Shown here: one piece after another, positions 43,619 through 52,757 of the stretch
How positions within the stretch are numbered: position 1 is the first letter of the stretch
How the letters are laid out: each line of letters opens with the position of its first letter
From: Ignavibacteria bacterium RIFOXYB12_FULL_35_14
GTDB lineage: Bacteria > Bacteroidota > Ignavibacteria > Ignavibacteriales > Ignavibacteriaceae
Assembly (NCBI GenBank): GCA_001803045.1
Contig: MHAR01000079.1
Coordinates: 1-58,571 of the forward strand
Length of the DNA: 58,571 nucleotides
Direction: 5' to 3'
Translations under genes and position numbers: made by a program
Notes under the pieces: model-generated
What the model saw: the letters and a program-made list of their open reading frames with translations, nothing else
Database searches by the model: none
What the model was told of the DNA's origin: nothing

Positions 43619-43957
43619 ATGAGATCTTTATTAATAGCTCTTGTTTTCGGTGTATTGTTTGCTACAGCAGGTTTCTCCCAAGATAAAAATGAAAAGGGCT
43701 GCTGCAACAGTGAAAAATCAAAAACAACGATGAGTAAAATTTGCGATGTCCCGGATGAAGTTTCGGTTTCTTCAAACGAAAAGAATGAATTGATGGTTTC
43801 TATTCAAGGCGATGACAAGGACAATAAAGTTGAACAGAATGTAAAGAGCATGGATGAGAATAATGAAAAAGTTAAATCAAAGTGTAATTCTTCCGATGAT
43901 GGATGCTGCTCCTCCGATAAGAAAAAAACCGAAAAAACCAAAGCTCCAAAATCTTAA
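43619..43957 (+). CDS. Small secreted Cys-rich protein
   Basis: 112 residues with a signal peptide (MRSLLIALVFGVLFATAGFS). The mature chain is hydrophilic and probably disordered, with cysteine clusters at both ends: GCCNSEKSK near the N-terminus and CNSSDDGCCSSDKKK near the C-terminus. I know no family. Its position after the YHS protein suggests metal binding. A strong hairpin follows the gene. Confidence 0.6.
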   Translation: MRSLLIALVFGVLFATAGFSQDKNEKGCCNSEKSKTTMSKICDVPDEVSVSSNEKNELMVSIQGDDKDNKVEQNVKSMDENNEKVKSKCNSSDDGCCSSDKKKTEKTKAPKS

Positions 43958-43965
43958 ATCTTAAG

Positions 43966-43990
43966 CTCCCGGGCAGAAAATGCTCGGGAG
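43966..43990 (+). terminator. Hairpin terminator after the Cys-rich gene
   Basis: CTCCCGGGCA (43966-43975) pairs with TGCTCGGGAG (43981-43990), nine of ten positions, with loop GAAAA. The following TTAATTCTTCCCC is only moderately T-rich. It ends the bat/metal-protein transcript before the M48 gene. Confidence 0.65.
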
Positions 43991-44036
43991 TTAATTCTTC
44001 CCCAAACTCAATTCCTAATAATCGTTATATTACTCA

Positions 44037-44067
44037 TTGCTTAGATATAGGTCTGTTTATATCTTTG
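44037..44067 (+). promoter_or_regulatory. Candidate promoter of the M48 protease gene, leaderless arrangement
   Basis: TTG (44037-44039), 20 bp, TATCTTTG (44060-44067). The expected transcription start falls at about 44071-44074, on top of the GTG start codon at 44072. Confidence 0.45.
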
Positions 44068-44071
44068 TTTT

Positions 44072-45178
44072 GTGGATTCGAAAAGATATAACAACATAAA
44101 GCTTGCTGTTGGAATAATTGAAGGTGTATTAACCTTTATTCTAATTTATATTTTTATCGTTACAGGGCTTAGCTATTCTCTCGAAGAATATTTATCTGCA
44201 TTCATTTCAAATACTTATCTTCAATTCATTTGTTTTGCAGCCACTGCCGGTGCAGTAATGGGGATATTATTTTTACCCTTTAGTTATTACTCCGGTTTTT
44301 ATTTAGAACATAAATACAATCTCTCCAACCAAACGTTTTTTAAATGGGTGTGGGAAAATGTAAAAGGTTTGTTAGTCTCCGCCGTTATTGGTTTGCCTTT
44401 ACTTTTGTTTTTCTTTTACGTGATAAATAGATACGGAATATGGTGGTGGTTACCGCTTGCCATTGGTTTATTTTTCTTCTCAGTTATTCTTGCCAGACTT
44501 GTTCCAATTATTATTCTTCCGATATTTTATAAAGTAACTCCACTTGAAAATGAAAGTCTTAGAGGTAAGATAGAAAATCTGGCTCATAAAGCTGGCATGA
44601 AAGTTCAAAACATTTATTCATTCAACATGAGCAAGAATACAAAGAAGGCAAATGCAGCATTTACTGGATTGGGCAAATCAAAACGAATATTGTTGGGAGA
44701 TACATTACTTGATTCTTATACAGAAGATGAAGTTGAAACTGTTATTGCACATGAGCTTGGACATTATAAAAAGAAACATATAATAAAAAATTTATTGATT
44801 GGAACATTCTCCAGTTTTTTCACTCTTTATGTAATTGCAGCATTTTACAATTGGTCTTTGCCATGGTTCGGCTTTACCAGCATAAAGCAAATTGCCGCAC
44901 TTCCTATTCTTTCTTTGTGGGGAATGTTCATTGGCTTGTTTCTCTCATCGCTTACAAATATTATCTCCCGAAAATTTGAGTATGAAGCCGATAAATATGC
45001 TGTTGTTTCAACTAACAAAGTCTCCTCTTTCATTTCAGTACTAGAGAAATTAACGGAGCAAAATCTGGGCGATAAAAATCCTCATCCTTTTGTTGAATGG
45101 TTTTTCTATAGTCATCCTTCAATTTCGAAAAGAATATCTGCTATTCAAAAATTTGCTCAAGAAAAGGGTTTGTTTTGA
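44072..45178 (+). CDS. M48-family membrane metalloprotease (Ste24-like)
   Basis: 368 residues with several transmembrane helices and the zinc site VIAHELGHYKKKH (HExxH) plus a downstream KFEYEADKYAV glutamate. The N-terminal helices and FYSGFYLEHKY-like segment (YYSGFYLEHKYNLSNQTFF) match Ste24/CAAX-protease relatives. In bacteria these act in membrane protein quality control. The start is taken as GTG at 44072, since the next Met is deep inside the second helix. No Shine-Dalgarno site is present; see the promoter at 44037-44067. Confidence 0.88.
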   Translation: MDSKRYNNIKLAVGIIEGVLTFILIYIFIVTGLSYSLEEYLSAFISNTYLQFICFAATAGAVMGILFLPFSYYSGFYLEHKYNLSNQTFFKWVWENVKGLLVSAVIGLPLLLFFFYVINRYGIWWWLPLAIGLFFFSVILARLVPIIILPIFYKVTPLENESLRGKIENLAHKAGMKVQNIYSFNMSKNTKKANAAFTGLGKSKRILLGDTLLDSYTEDEVETVIAHELGHYKKKHIIKNLLIGTFSSFFTLYVIAAFYNWSLPWFGFTSIKQIAALPILSLWGMFIGLFLSSLTNIISRKFEYEADKYAVVSTNKVSSFISVLEKLTEQNLGDKNPHPFVEWFFYSHPSISKRISAIQKFAQEKGLF

Positions 45179-45203
45179 AAATATTCAATAGTAATCTTAA
45201 ACA

Positions 45204-45914
45204 ATGCTAATTTCAGTAATTAAAATATTACTTATAGCTCTTTGGACGTTCTTCTGTTCAATGATTGCATTTGCATTTTTAATTTTTGACAGAAGTTTAA
45301 GACTTTATTTTTGGTTATCTCATTTTTTTAGCGGAGGCATTCTTAAAATAAGTATGGTTAAAGTTGAAAAGTCGGGTCTTGATAATTTTGATCATGACAA
45401 ACCATACATTTTTGTTTCAAATCATTCCAGCCAGTTTGATATTCCGGTTTTGCAGCATTCAATTCCTAATCGAATGGGGATGATATTCAAAAAAGAATTA
45501 GCAAAAATTCCTTTCTTTGGCTGGCAGCTAAAATGGGGACCCTATATTATGATTGATAGAAAAGACCCTGAAAGCGCTTTAAAAAGTATCGAAGAAGCAA
45601 AAGAAAAAATTGACAAGATTGGAATGTCCGTTGTTGTTTTTGCTGAAGGAACGAGAAGCCAAAATGGTAAGGTGCAGCCATTCAAGCGAGGAGCATTTTA
45701 TTTAGCGAGCCGCAGCGGATTTCCAATTGTCCCGATTTCAATAAGTAAATCAATAAAAATAATGCCCAAAGGGAAGTTCCGGATTAAAGGCGGAACAGTT
45801 AAAATCCATTTTGATAAACCGATTCCTACTGATCAATTGATGAACAAGAAAGATGAACTTGCACTCATGGAAAAAGTAAGAAATGTTATCATTCAAAATA
45901 TAGTTAATGATTAA
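45204..45914 (+). CDS. plsC: 1-acyl-sn-glycerol-3-phosphate acyltransferase
   Basis: 236 residues with the acyltransferase blocks NHSSQFDIPVL (HxxxxD), GMIFKKELAKIPFFGW, FAEGTRSQNGKVQPFKRGAF and IVPISI. An N-terminal helix anchors it to the membrane. It makes phosphatidic acid from lysophosphatidic acid. It is followed 2 bp later by gatC. Confidence 0.9.
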   Translation: MLISVIKILLIALWTFFCSMIAFAFLIFDRSLRLYFWLSHFFSGGILKISMVKVEKSGLDNFDHDKPYIFVSNHSSQFDIPVLQHSIPNRMGMIFKKELAKIPFFGWQLKWGPYIMIDRKDPESALKSIEEAKEKIDKIGMSVVVFAEGTRSQNGKVQPFKRGAFYLASRSGFPIVPISISKSIKIMPKGKFRIKGGTVKIHFDKPIPTDQLMNKKDELALMEKVRNVIIQNIVND

Positions 45915-45916
45915 AT

Positions 45917-46210
45917 ATGTCAGTTACAAGAAAAGAAATTGAACATATTGCTGAGCTTGCTCGTTTGCAATTGAAAGAAAATGAATTAGAAGAATACACG
46001 CTTCAGCTAAATAAGATTTTAGATTACGTAGAAAAGCTCAACGAATTGGATACAAAAAATGTTAAGCCGCTTTCACATCCGGTCGAAGGTGAAAATGTTT
46101 TTCGAGAAGATGAATTGAAACCTTCTGTTGATAGGGAAGAAGCACTAAAAAATGCTCCATCTAAGAATGATGAGTTTTTCAAAGTACCGAAAGTAATTGG
46201 AGGTGATTGA
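45917..46210 (+). CDS. gatC: Asp/Glu-tRNA amidotransferase subunit C
   Basis: 97 residues covering the whole family: VTRKEIEHIAELARLQLKEN, LNKILDYVEKLNELDT, VKPLSHPVEG, VFREDELKPS and the end FFKVPKVIG. GatC holds GatA and GatB together in the transamidation of Glu-tRNA(Gln) and Asp-tRNA(Asn). gatA and gatB are not next to it. Confidence 0.95.
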   Translation: MSVTRKEIEHIAELARLQLKENELEEYTLQLNKILDYVEKLNELDTKNVKPLSHPVEGENVFREDELKPSVDREEALKNAPSKNDEFFKVPKVIGGD

Positions 46211-46371
46211 GAAAATTTTTTATGGTAATCAGAATTATTTCAGCAATTTTATTTATGCGATTCTTAAGATTCCGATTTCTTAGGTTAAATATTGGATTAT
46301 AACCTCAAAAGTAGAAATGGGAACAGTATTATCTTAAATTGTTCAACCTTAGTAAAAAAAGATTTTGAAAT
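46211..46371. other. Non-coding stretch beside the dead transposase
   Basis: AT-rich DNA with no recognisable gene or structure. It may include unrecognisable remains of the transposase N-terminal half. The 117 bp between the relic and kdsB (46666-46782) likewise show nothing. Confidence 0.4.
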
Positions 46372-46665
46372 ATGTTAAACCTTATTACCTTATTATCCCG
46401 AACTCCAAATTTATCAGAAGAAAATTTAGCAACAATTATAGCTGAAAGTTCCAGACGATTTATCAATGAAAATTAATTATGTGTTGGAAAATTTGCATGG
46501 CAAGAATCTGCGTCAGCATTTTCTGTATCAAAGTCTGACCTAGATAGAGTCTGTAAGTATATACTCAATCAACCTCAACATCACAAAAAAATTAGTTTTG
46601 CAGAAGAATATGAGTCTGTTATTAAATTTTACGAGAAGACTTTACATTTAAAGAAAATAAGCTAA
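46372..46665 (+). pseudogene. Relic of a Y1 (IS200/REP-associated) transposase
   Basis: One frame encodes LSEENLATIIAESSRRFINE, a TAA at 46474-46476, then VGKFAWQESASAFSVSKSDL, DRVCKYILNQPQHHKKISFA and EEYESVIKFYEKTL. This matches the C-terminal half of small Y1 transposases (SSKWINEK, GKFEWQEGYGAFSYSKS, YIENQEEHHKKKTFLEEY). The N-terminal half with HUH and most of the tyrosine motif region is missing, and one internal stop is present, so it is dead. It is 2.9 kb from a pair of REP/BIME-like repeats of the kind such enzymes mobilise. Confidence 0.8.
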
Positions 46666-46782
46666 TAAGGTTAAAGTACTTGTTGTCGGATAAAGTTACT
46701 AAGGTTAGAACAGTGAAGGATAAGTTCTGTGGATCTAAGAATTTTAGCATTGAATTAATTTAGAAATGTCGAATTTTATCAA

Positions 46783-47553
46783 ATGATTGTTGGAATAATT
46801 CCTGCTCGATTTGCCTCAACCCGTTTGATGGGAAAACCTCTTGCCAGCATTGGCGGCAAACCAATGATTCAGCATACATATGAGAATTCTCTTAAATCGA
46901 AACTGCTGAACAAAGTTGTAGTTGCTGTTGATGACGAAAAAGTTGCTCAAGTGATAAAAGATTTTGGCGGCACAGCTATTATGACGTCTAAAGATATTTC
47001 GACAGGTTCCGATAGAATAGCAATTGCTGCAAAACAAATTGAAGATGTTAGGATTATTGTTAACATTCAGGGTGATGAACCATTTATTCATGGTGAAATG
47101 ATTGATCAAGCAATTGAACCACTTCTATTTGATCTTTCAGTTCAAGTGACAACCTTAGCTAAAAGAATTGAATCCATTGATGATTTGAAATTACCCTCGA
47201 TTACAAAAATAGTTTTCGACTATCAAAATTATGCAATGTACTTTTCGCGTTCGCCAATTCCTTTTGTGCGCGATGCAAGAACGAATTTAGAGAGAATAAC
47301 CAAATTCGATATTTATAAACACATAGGTTTATACGCTTTTAGAAAAGAGGCTTTAGTAAAGTTTACTTCACTTGAACCAACTGATTTAGAGAAGGCCGAG
47401 AAACTTGAGCAATTACGGATGCTTGAAAATGGAATGAAGATAAAAGTAGTGGAAACTGAATATGAATCGCTCGCAGTTGATACACAGGAAGATTTGGAGC
47501 GCGCAAGAAATTATTATGCGCGTTACATAAAACCAAAGCTGAAGAAAAAATGA
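46783..47553 (+). CDS. kdsB: 3-deoxy-manno-octulosonate cytidylyltransferase
   Basis: 256 residues of standard KdsB length: IIPARFASTRLMGKPLASIG, GGTAIMTSKDISTGSDRIAI, VNIQGDEPFI and YFSRSPIPFVRD. It makes CMP-Kdo for lipid A-core synthesis, which implies the organism makes LPS-type lipid. It overlaps the PLP gene by ATGA. Confidence 0.95.
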   Translation: MIVGIIPARFASTRLMGKPLASIGGKPMIQHTYENSLKSKLLNKVVVAVDDEKVAQVIKDFGGTAIMTSKDISTGSDRIAIAAKQIEDVRIIVNIQGDEPFIHGEMIDQAIEPLLFDLSVQVTTLAKRIESIDDLKLPSITKIVFDYQNYAMYFSRSPIPFVRDARTNLERITKFDIYKHIGLYAFRKEALVKFTSLEPTDLEKAEKLEQLRMLENGMKIKVVETEYESLAVDTQEDLERARNYYARYIKPKLKKK

Positions 47554-48506
47554 AAATTCCACCCAAACTCGGTCTTGCAAATTTACCAACGCCTATCCAA
47601 GAGATTTCATTTCGAGGAAAGAAATTCTTGGTAAAGAGAGATGATCTTACCGGGATGGAATTATCGGGTAATAAAGTAAGAAAGCTGGAATATATTTTAG
47701 CGCAAGCAAAGAAGGAAAAAGCTGAAATAGTTTTTACTTGTGGAGGAGAGCAATCCAATCATGCTCGGGCAACAGCAATTGCTGCTTCTAAAATCGGGAT
47801 GAAATGTAAATTGTTTCTTTGGGGAAATAGTAAAACCGAAGTTGATGGAAATTTATTTTTAGATAAGCTAACCGGTTGCGAAATATCCTTTCTTAACAGA
47901 GTAGAATATTTGAGTGTTAATGAAATTATGTTTGAGGAAAGAAAAAAGCTGCTCAAGAAAGGCAAGAAAGTTTACGTTATACCAGAGGGTGGATCGACTA
48001 CCTTGGGAATTTGGGGTTATATTACTTTCGTGCAGGAATTAAATAAGCAAATCGATCTGAAAAAAATCGATGGTATTGTAACTGCTGCCGGAAGCGGTGG
48101 AACGGCTGCCGGTCTTATACTCGGTTCTTCTTTATTGAAATTGGATTTGAAGATTTTCGCAGTTAATGTTTTATACTCTGAATCTGTAATAAAGAATAAA
48201 ATCATTCAGCTTGTAGAGGCGGGAAATTTGGATTATCAATTAGGTGCGAAAATTTATGAGGATAACATGGTCATTCTGGACGGATATTCTAAAGAAGGGT
48301 ATAAAAATATTTCAAAAGAAAAAGTGAAATTGGTTAAATCTTTCTTCCGCCAAACCGGAATATTGCTCGATCCGGCATACACCGGGAAAGCTTTCGCAGC
48401 TTTTAACGATAATTTCCTTGGCAAGAACATAGGAAAGGTAATATTCCTTCACACTGGAGGATTGTTCGGTATATTCGGTAAAAGAAAGGAATATTTAATT
48501 GCATAA
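47550..48506 (+). CDS. PLP-dependent D-cysteine desulfhydrase/ACC deaminase family enzyme
   Basis: 318 residues: LPTPIQEISFRGKKFLVKRD, DLTGMELSGNKVRKLEYILA with the PLP lysine, TCGGEQSNHARATAIAA, AAGSGGTAAGLILGS (phosphate loop) and FLHTGGLFGIFG. The family covers D-cysteine desulfhydrase and 1-aminocyclopropane-1-carboxylate deaminase; sequence reading alone does not separate them. Coupled to kdsB by a 4-bp overlap, probably without a shared pathway. Confidence 0.82.
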   Translation: MKIPPKLGLANLPTPIQEISFRGKKFLVKRDDLTGMELSGNKVRKLEYILAQAKKEKAEIVFTCGGEQSNHARATAIAASKIGMKCKLFLWGNSKTEVDGNLFLDKLTGCEISFLNRVEYLSVNEIMFEERKKLLKKGKKVYVIPEGGSTTLGIWGYITFVQELNKQIDLKKIDGIVTAAGSGGTAAGLILGSSLLKLDLKIFAVNVLYSESVIKNKIIQLVEAGNLDYQLGAKIYEDNMVILDGYSKEGYKNISKEKVKLVKSFFRQTGILLDPAYTGKAFAAFNDNFLGKNIGKVIFLHTGGLFGIFGKRKEYLIA

Positions 48507-48579
48507 ACTCAACAAATCGTCCTTCATAAATAATAAATTGAAAAGTTGTCTTAATCCTTAATTAAAATTATTTTTGAGT

Positions 48580-49005
48580 ATGAGTTGTATCTTTTGTGAT
48601 ATTGTAAGCGGAATCGGGAAAGCGGAAATTCTTTTCGAAGATGATTCTACTATTTCTTTTCTTGACATTCGTCCCCTCAACTTCGGGCATTCGCTTGTAA
48701 TTCCTAAAAATCATTACAATAATTTTTATGACGTTGCTGATAAAGATCTTTCTTCTGTTATTAAAGCAACTCAGTTTTTAACGAACTGCATAAAAACCAG
48801 TCTGAATCCCGATGGCATAAATATAATTTCGAACAATGGAAGTTCTGCAGGGCAAACGATCTATCATTTTCATTTTCATATAATCCCAAGATTTAAAAAC
48901 GATCATTTCACCTTTAGACCGCAATTCAAGGACTATTCAGAAGGATTGATGAAAGAATTCGCCGAAAAGATCCGTTCTGCAATAGATTCCTCTAAGGGGA
49001 AATAA
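48580..49005 (+). CDS. HIT-family nucleotide hydrolase
   Basis: About 141 residues from ATG 48580 (a TTG two codons earlier is possible). It has [29 protein letters not shown] and the histidine triad [13 protein letters not shown] proteins hydrolyse or transfer NMP groups from dinucleotides or adenylated substrates. It is 1 bp upstream of the B12-binding gene. Confidence 0.9.
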   Translation: MSCIFCDIVSGIGKAEILFEDDSTISFLDIRPLNFGHSLVIPKNHYNNFYDVADKDLSSVIKATQFLTNCIKTSLNPDGINIISNNGSSAGQTIYHFHFHIIPRFKNDHFTFRPQFKDYSEGLMKEFAEKIRSAIDSSKGK

Positions 49006-49006
49006 T

Positions 49007-49414
49007 ATGGATAAAAGAATACGCGTTCTTGTTGCCAAAGCCGGTTTAGATGGACATGATAGAGGAGCGAAAGTAATAGCTGCCGCATTACGAGATGCAG
49101 GTATGGAAGTTATTTATACAGGGCTGCGTCAAACTCCCGAAATGATTGTTGAAGCCGCCCTACAGGAAGATGTTGATGTAATTGGAATTAGCATCTTATC
49201 CGGTGCGCATATGACCATTCTTCCTAAGATAAAAAAGCTTATGGATGAAAAAGGTTTGAACGATGTTCTCCTCACCGGCGGAGGAATTATTCCTGAGGAA
49301 GACATTAAAGCACTTAAAAAACTTGGTGTTGGAGAATTATTCACTCCTGGCGCTCGCACAACAGAAATCGCAGAGTACATAAAAACTTGGCGGAAGAAAA
49401 ATCCGCGTATTTAA
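49007..49414 (+). CDS. B12-binding subunit of a methylmalonyl-CoA mutase-type enzyme
   Basis: 135 residues forming a single cobalamin-binding domain: [20 protein letters not shown] with the DxHxxG motif (His ligand to Co), GISILSGAH (SxL) and [12 protein letters not shown] (GG). It matches the separate small subunit (McmA2) of methylmalonyl-CoA mutase, which turns methylmalonyl-CoA into succinyl-CoA. The catalytic large subunit is not in the window. Confidence 0.88.
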   Translation: MDKRIRVLVAKAGLDGHDRGAKVIAAALRDAGMEVIYTGLRQTPEMIVEAALQEDVDVIGISILSGAHMTILPKIKKLMDEKGLNDVLLTGGGIIPEEDIKALKKLGVGELFTPGARTTEIAEYIKTWRKKNPRI

Positions 49415-49519
49415 ATCTCTACGGAATTTTATCGCAATTCAGAATTAATTTACCCTTCTTGATCTGATAATTATCCAATCGTCTAAGATTTGAAGTAAAA
49501 CCAGCTAGAACTAACAAAC

Positions 49520-49592
49520 GTAGGGAATGACCTCCCGGTCATTCCGCATAAAGGTACGCTAACAGCGGAACAATCGGGAGATTGTTCCCTAC
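49520..49592 (+). repeat. REP/BIME-like double hairpin, copy A
   Basis: The ends are GTAGGGAA and TTCCCTAC. Inside are two perfect hairpins: GGAATGACC/GGTCATTCC (49524-49545, loop TCCC) and GGAACAATC/GATTGTTCC (49567-49588, loop GGGA). Each hairpin has GTAG at its outer foot, in opposite orientation, the layout of a bacterial interspersed mosaic element. The rest of the 300-bp gap between genes shows nothing else. Confidence 0.8.
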
Positions 49593-49714
49593 AAAGTTAT
49601 TTCTTAAAATTTGGTATTCGGTAATTGATTATGTGGATAATTATTCGCAAATTTAATATAAATAAATCGACTCGGGGAATTGAGTATTTATAAACTTAAT
49701 TTAAAGGAACAGTG

Positions 49715-51385
49715 ATGAAGAAATCTATACTTTTTTTTATTGTGCCAGTCTTTCTTAGTTTAGTGATGACACATAATATTTATGCTAATGTTTATGCATC
49801 GCAGCTAAAAGTTAGCAACCCTGATGGTTCTCCTTTTGATGGAAGCTTTACCGACGGAACAGGTATTCAATTATCCTATATTCTTAATGACAGCACTTCG
49901 TCGGTAATAATTAAAATTAAAGATGCAACAGATAATTCCGTAATTGCTGAAATAGATGCCGGTTCGTTGGCAAGAGGATCGCATGCAATTATGTGGGATG
50001 GCAGCGGTACCGCATCCGGAAAAGTTTATGTTTATGAGGTTACTGCAACGCAGAATAATTATTCAAATACGGAATGGATTATGTTTTTTGATTCCGGTCC
50101 GGTAGCTATTTTTTCAAGAGGATTAGACGTAGTAACCAATATGTCCAATCCCTTATTTGGATTAATGTATGCACCAAATAACGGAGGACCATTAGGCAAA
50201 GGGATAACTATTTTCAATCCTGACGGCTCACAACATGATCCTTTCTTAGTTGCTCCAGCTGTAACTTCGGGAGGCACAATTAATTGGGGGACAAGCTCCG
50301 ATGCTATGGTAAGCGGTGTTTTTGATGATCTGGGCAGATTTTACGTATCTTCCGTTCAATTGGGTGAGATTAGAAGACTGAATTTAGACTATACGATTAC
50401 TACAATAATTGATAGTCTTACAAGTCCATTAGGTTTGTTTATTCAAGGAATCGGCACAGATAGAACAATCTATTACTGCACTGGTAATAAAGTTCTGCGT
50501 GCCAAAATCGGAGATGATGACACGTTTACTGGTACCCCAGAGGAAATAGGTGTTTTTGATTTAATCATTCCAAGATGCGTTGCATTAGACGATGAAGGAA
50601 ATTTATATGTTAGTTTCAGAACTAATGCGATTGATTTAAACAGTCTCGGAGCGGGATTATTTAAATTTCCACTTAGCGGTTCCTTACCGGTTAATAATGC
50701 AAGTTCGGTTTGGGGAATTGATGAGCCAGAATCCCATAGAATTGCTAATTTAGAATTCGATTATGGGCAAGATAGAAATTCCAACACCGATGATATTCTT
50801 TATTATGCAACAAGAGCCGATGGCGGAAATAATGATGACGGTATTTGGAGAGTGGATGACATTAACTCTTCGTTTGCGGTACCCCTAAAGATTATTACTG
50901 AACTGGAGTTATATGGCGGTGATGACAATATTAATGCAAGATCAGGATTAGCATTGGATGCTGCCGGCAACCTAATTCTTTTCGAAAATGCTAACGAACA
51001 CATTTTTTTTATTTCCCCTCCCGGTGAAGGTAGTGAAAACAGCTTTACGACAGTTTGCCCCGATAGTATTAAAACTTCAGGAGCAACATCGCTGGATGGG
51101 GAGATTAGTGGAACTTCCTCTTCATTCAAACTGAATCAAAATTACCCAAACCCATTTAACCCGTCTACAACAATTTCATTTCAACTAACTGAACCAATGG
51201 TTGTAAGCTTGAGCGTTTATAATTTATTGGGAGAGGAAGTATCGGTATTAATGAATAACGAGCTTAAATCTGCTGGATACCATAGCGTAGTTTTCCATGC
51301 CGATCAGCTTTCAAGTGGTGTTTATATTTATACTCTGAAAGTTGGCGATAACATTTTTATGAATAAGATGTCATTATTAAGATGA
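49715..51385 (+). CDS. Secreted T9SS cargo protein with FlgD-like and beta-propeller parts
   Basis: 556 residues from ATG 49715, with AAAGGAAC upstream. After the signal peptide comes a FlgD-type Ig domain (LKVSNPDGSPFDGSFTDGTG to YEVTATQ), then an NHL/SMP-30-like propeller (about 120-450, e.g. GVFDDLGRFYVSS, ALDDEGNLYVSF, ALDAAGNLILFE) and a type A T9SS tail: LNQNYPNPFNPSTTISFQLT, VYNLLGEEV, GVYIYTLKVGD, KMSLLR. It is therefore exported by T9SS and anchored or released outside the cell. It is bracketed by two BIME-like repeats. Confidence 0.85.
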   Translation: MKKSILFFIVPVFLSLVMTHNIYANVYASQLKVSNPDGSPFDGSFTDGTGIQLSYILNDSTSSVIIKIKDATDNSVIAEIDAGSLARGSHAIMWDGSGTASGKVYVYEVTATQNNYSNTEWIMFFDSGPVAIFSRGLDVVTNMSNPLFGLMYAPNNGGPLGKGITIFNPDGSQHDPFLVAPAVTSGGTINWGTSSDAMVSGVFDDLGRFYVSSVQLGEIRRLNLDYTITTIIDSLTSPLGLFIQGIGTDRTIYYCTGNKVLRAKIGDDDTFTGTPEEIGVFDLIIPRCVALDDEGNLYVSFRTNAIDLNSLGAGLFKFPLSGSLPVNNASSVWGIDEPESHRIANLEFDYGQDRNSNTDDILYYATRADGGNNDDGIWRVDDINSSFAVPLKIITELELYGGDDNINARSGLALDAAGNLILFENANEHIFFISPPGEGSENSFTTVCPDSIKTSGATSLDGEISGTSSSFKLNQNYPNPFNPSTTISFQLTEPMVVSLSVYNLLGEEVSVLMNNELKSAGYHSVVFHADQLSSGVYIYTLKVGDNIFMNKMSLLR

Positions 51386-51403
51386 AAATGTGAATTTTAA
51401 AAC

Positions 51404-51475
51404 GTAGGGAATGACCTCCTGATCATTCCTCAGAGAGGTACACTAATAACGGAACAACAAGAGGTTGTTCCCTAC
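51404..51475 (+). repeat. REP/BIME-like double hairpin, copy B
   Basis: Same orientation and plan as copy A: GTAGGGAA to TTCCCTAC, a first hairpin with one mismatch (GGAATGACC against GATCATTCC) and a second one GGAACAAC/GTTGTTCC. In the second hairpin the eighth pair is T-A in copy A and C-G in copy B, a compensating change that supports the folded structure. It begins 18 bp after the cargo gene stop. Confidence 0.8.
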
Positions 51476-51500
51476 AAATTAAAATAAAATATTTTCTATT

Positions 51501-52757
51501 TTAAGTGCTTATTGCATTAAGAGCTTGATCAATATCCCAGATTATATCGTTGTAATTCTCTACGCCAATGGATAGGCGAACCATTTTTTCGGTTATTGAA
51601 AGCTCTTTTCTATGATTTTCTTCAACATCGCTGTGTGTCATTGTTGCGGGATGTTCAGCTAAGCTTTCGGTACCGCCAAGACTAACTGCAAGCTTTATTA
51701 ATTTCAATGCATTTAAAAATTGGAATGCTTCTTTTTCTCCGCCGACTACATCGAATGAAATCATAGCACCGTTGCTCAAACATTGACGCTGTAAAATATC
51801 ATATTGCTCTCCGGCTCTTTTTGTAAAATTACCGAGATAATAAACCTTTTCTACCTTTTGGTGACGATTCAAAAAATCGGCAACTTTCTCAGCATTAAAT
51901 GCTTGAATATCCATTCGAGCTTTCAAAGTTTCTAAGCTTCGCAGTAAAAGCCAGCCTGTCCATGGTCCAGCCATGTTTCCGAGAAATGTCCTAAGCACTT
52001 TTACTCTTTGAATTAATTCTTTCGAACCAAGGCATGCGCCGGCAATTACATCGCTGTGCCCTCCAATATATTTTGTGGCAGAATACAAAACGAAATCCGC
52101 ACCATGTTTTAAAGGATGCTGCCACAATGGTCCCATATAAGTGTTATCAACTGCAAGATAAACTTCTTTCTCGGAAGTCGAAAAATGCTTTGCAATTTCC
52201 TTACTGCACTTAATATCGATTAAATCGTTTGTGGGATTTGCAGGCGTTTCAATGTAAACCATTGCGAGTTTATCTGCCATGCCGGTTGCTTTAACAATAT
52301 CGATTACTTCATCACGCTTTTGTCCTACCTTGAAAGCTGCAACGTGAATTCCGAATTTCGGAAGAATTTTTGTTACGAAGTGATCTGTCCCGCCGTAAAC
52401 CGGTGAACTGATCAGCAATAAATCTCCGGGTTTAAGAAACTCAAGCAAGACAGTTGTAATTGCCGACATACCGCTTTCAAACACTGCACAATCTTCAGCT
52501 TCATCCCAGAGTGTAAGTCGGTTTTCAAGAATCTCAAGATCGGGATTGTTAATTCTGCTGTAAATCAATCCAATCTCTTCGCCTATTTTTTTCTGACGAT
52601 GTCCATAAGCAATTTCGAAGAATGCTTTACCTTCTTCAGCAGTCTTAAACACAAAGGTTGATGTCTGGAAAATCGGGCTTTTAATTGCGCCTTCAGATAG
52701 CGCCGGTTTATATCCGTAGGACATCATTAAACTTTCGGGTTTCATTTTATTTTTCAT
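51501..52757 (-). CDS. Cys/Met-metabolism PLP enzyme (cystathionine gamma-synthase/lyase family)
   Basis: 418 residues. Motifs: SPIFQTSTFVFKTAEEGKAF, YSRINNPDLEILENRLTLWD, FESGMSAITT, SSPVYGGTDHF, AVDNTYMGPLWQHPLKHGAD, the PLP lysine in SATKYIGGHSD, and LGGTESLAEHPATMTHS. An insertion AYGHRQKKIGEEIGLIYSR marks a subgroup of this family. It could be cystathionine gamma-synthase or methionine gamma-lyase; the exact reaction cannot be settled here. The 217 bp to the next gene is very AT-rich and empty. Confidence 0.85.
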   Translation of the reverse strand: MKNKMKPESLMMSYGYKPALSEGAIKSPIFQTSTFVFKTAEEGKAFFEIAYGHRQKKIGEEIGLIYSRINNPDLEILENRLTLWDEAEDCAVFESGMSAITTVLLEFLKPGDLLLISSPVYGGTDHFVTKILPKFGIHVAAFKVGQKRDEVIDIVKATGMADKLAMVYIETPANPTNDLIDIKCSKEIAKHFSTSEKEVYLAVDNTYMGPLWQHPLKHGADFVLYSATKYIGGHSDVIAGACLGSKELIQRVKVLRTFLGNMAGPWTGWLLLRSLETLKARMDIQAFNAEKVADFLNRHQKVEKVYYLGNFTKRAGEQYDILQRQCLSNGAMISFDVVGGEKEAFQFLNALKLIKLAVSLGGTESLAEHPATMTHSDVEENHRKELSITEKMVRLSIGVENYNDIIWDIDQALNAIST

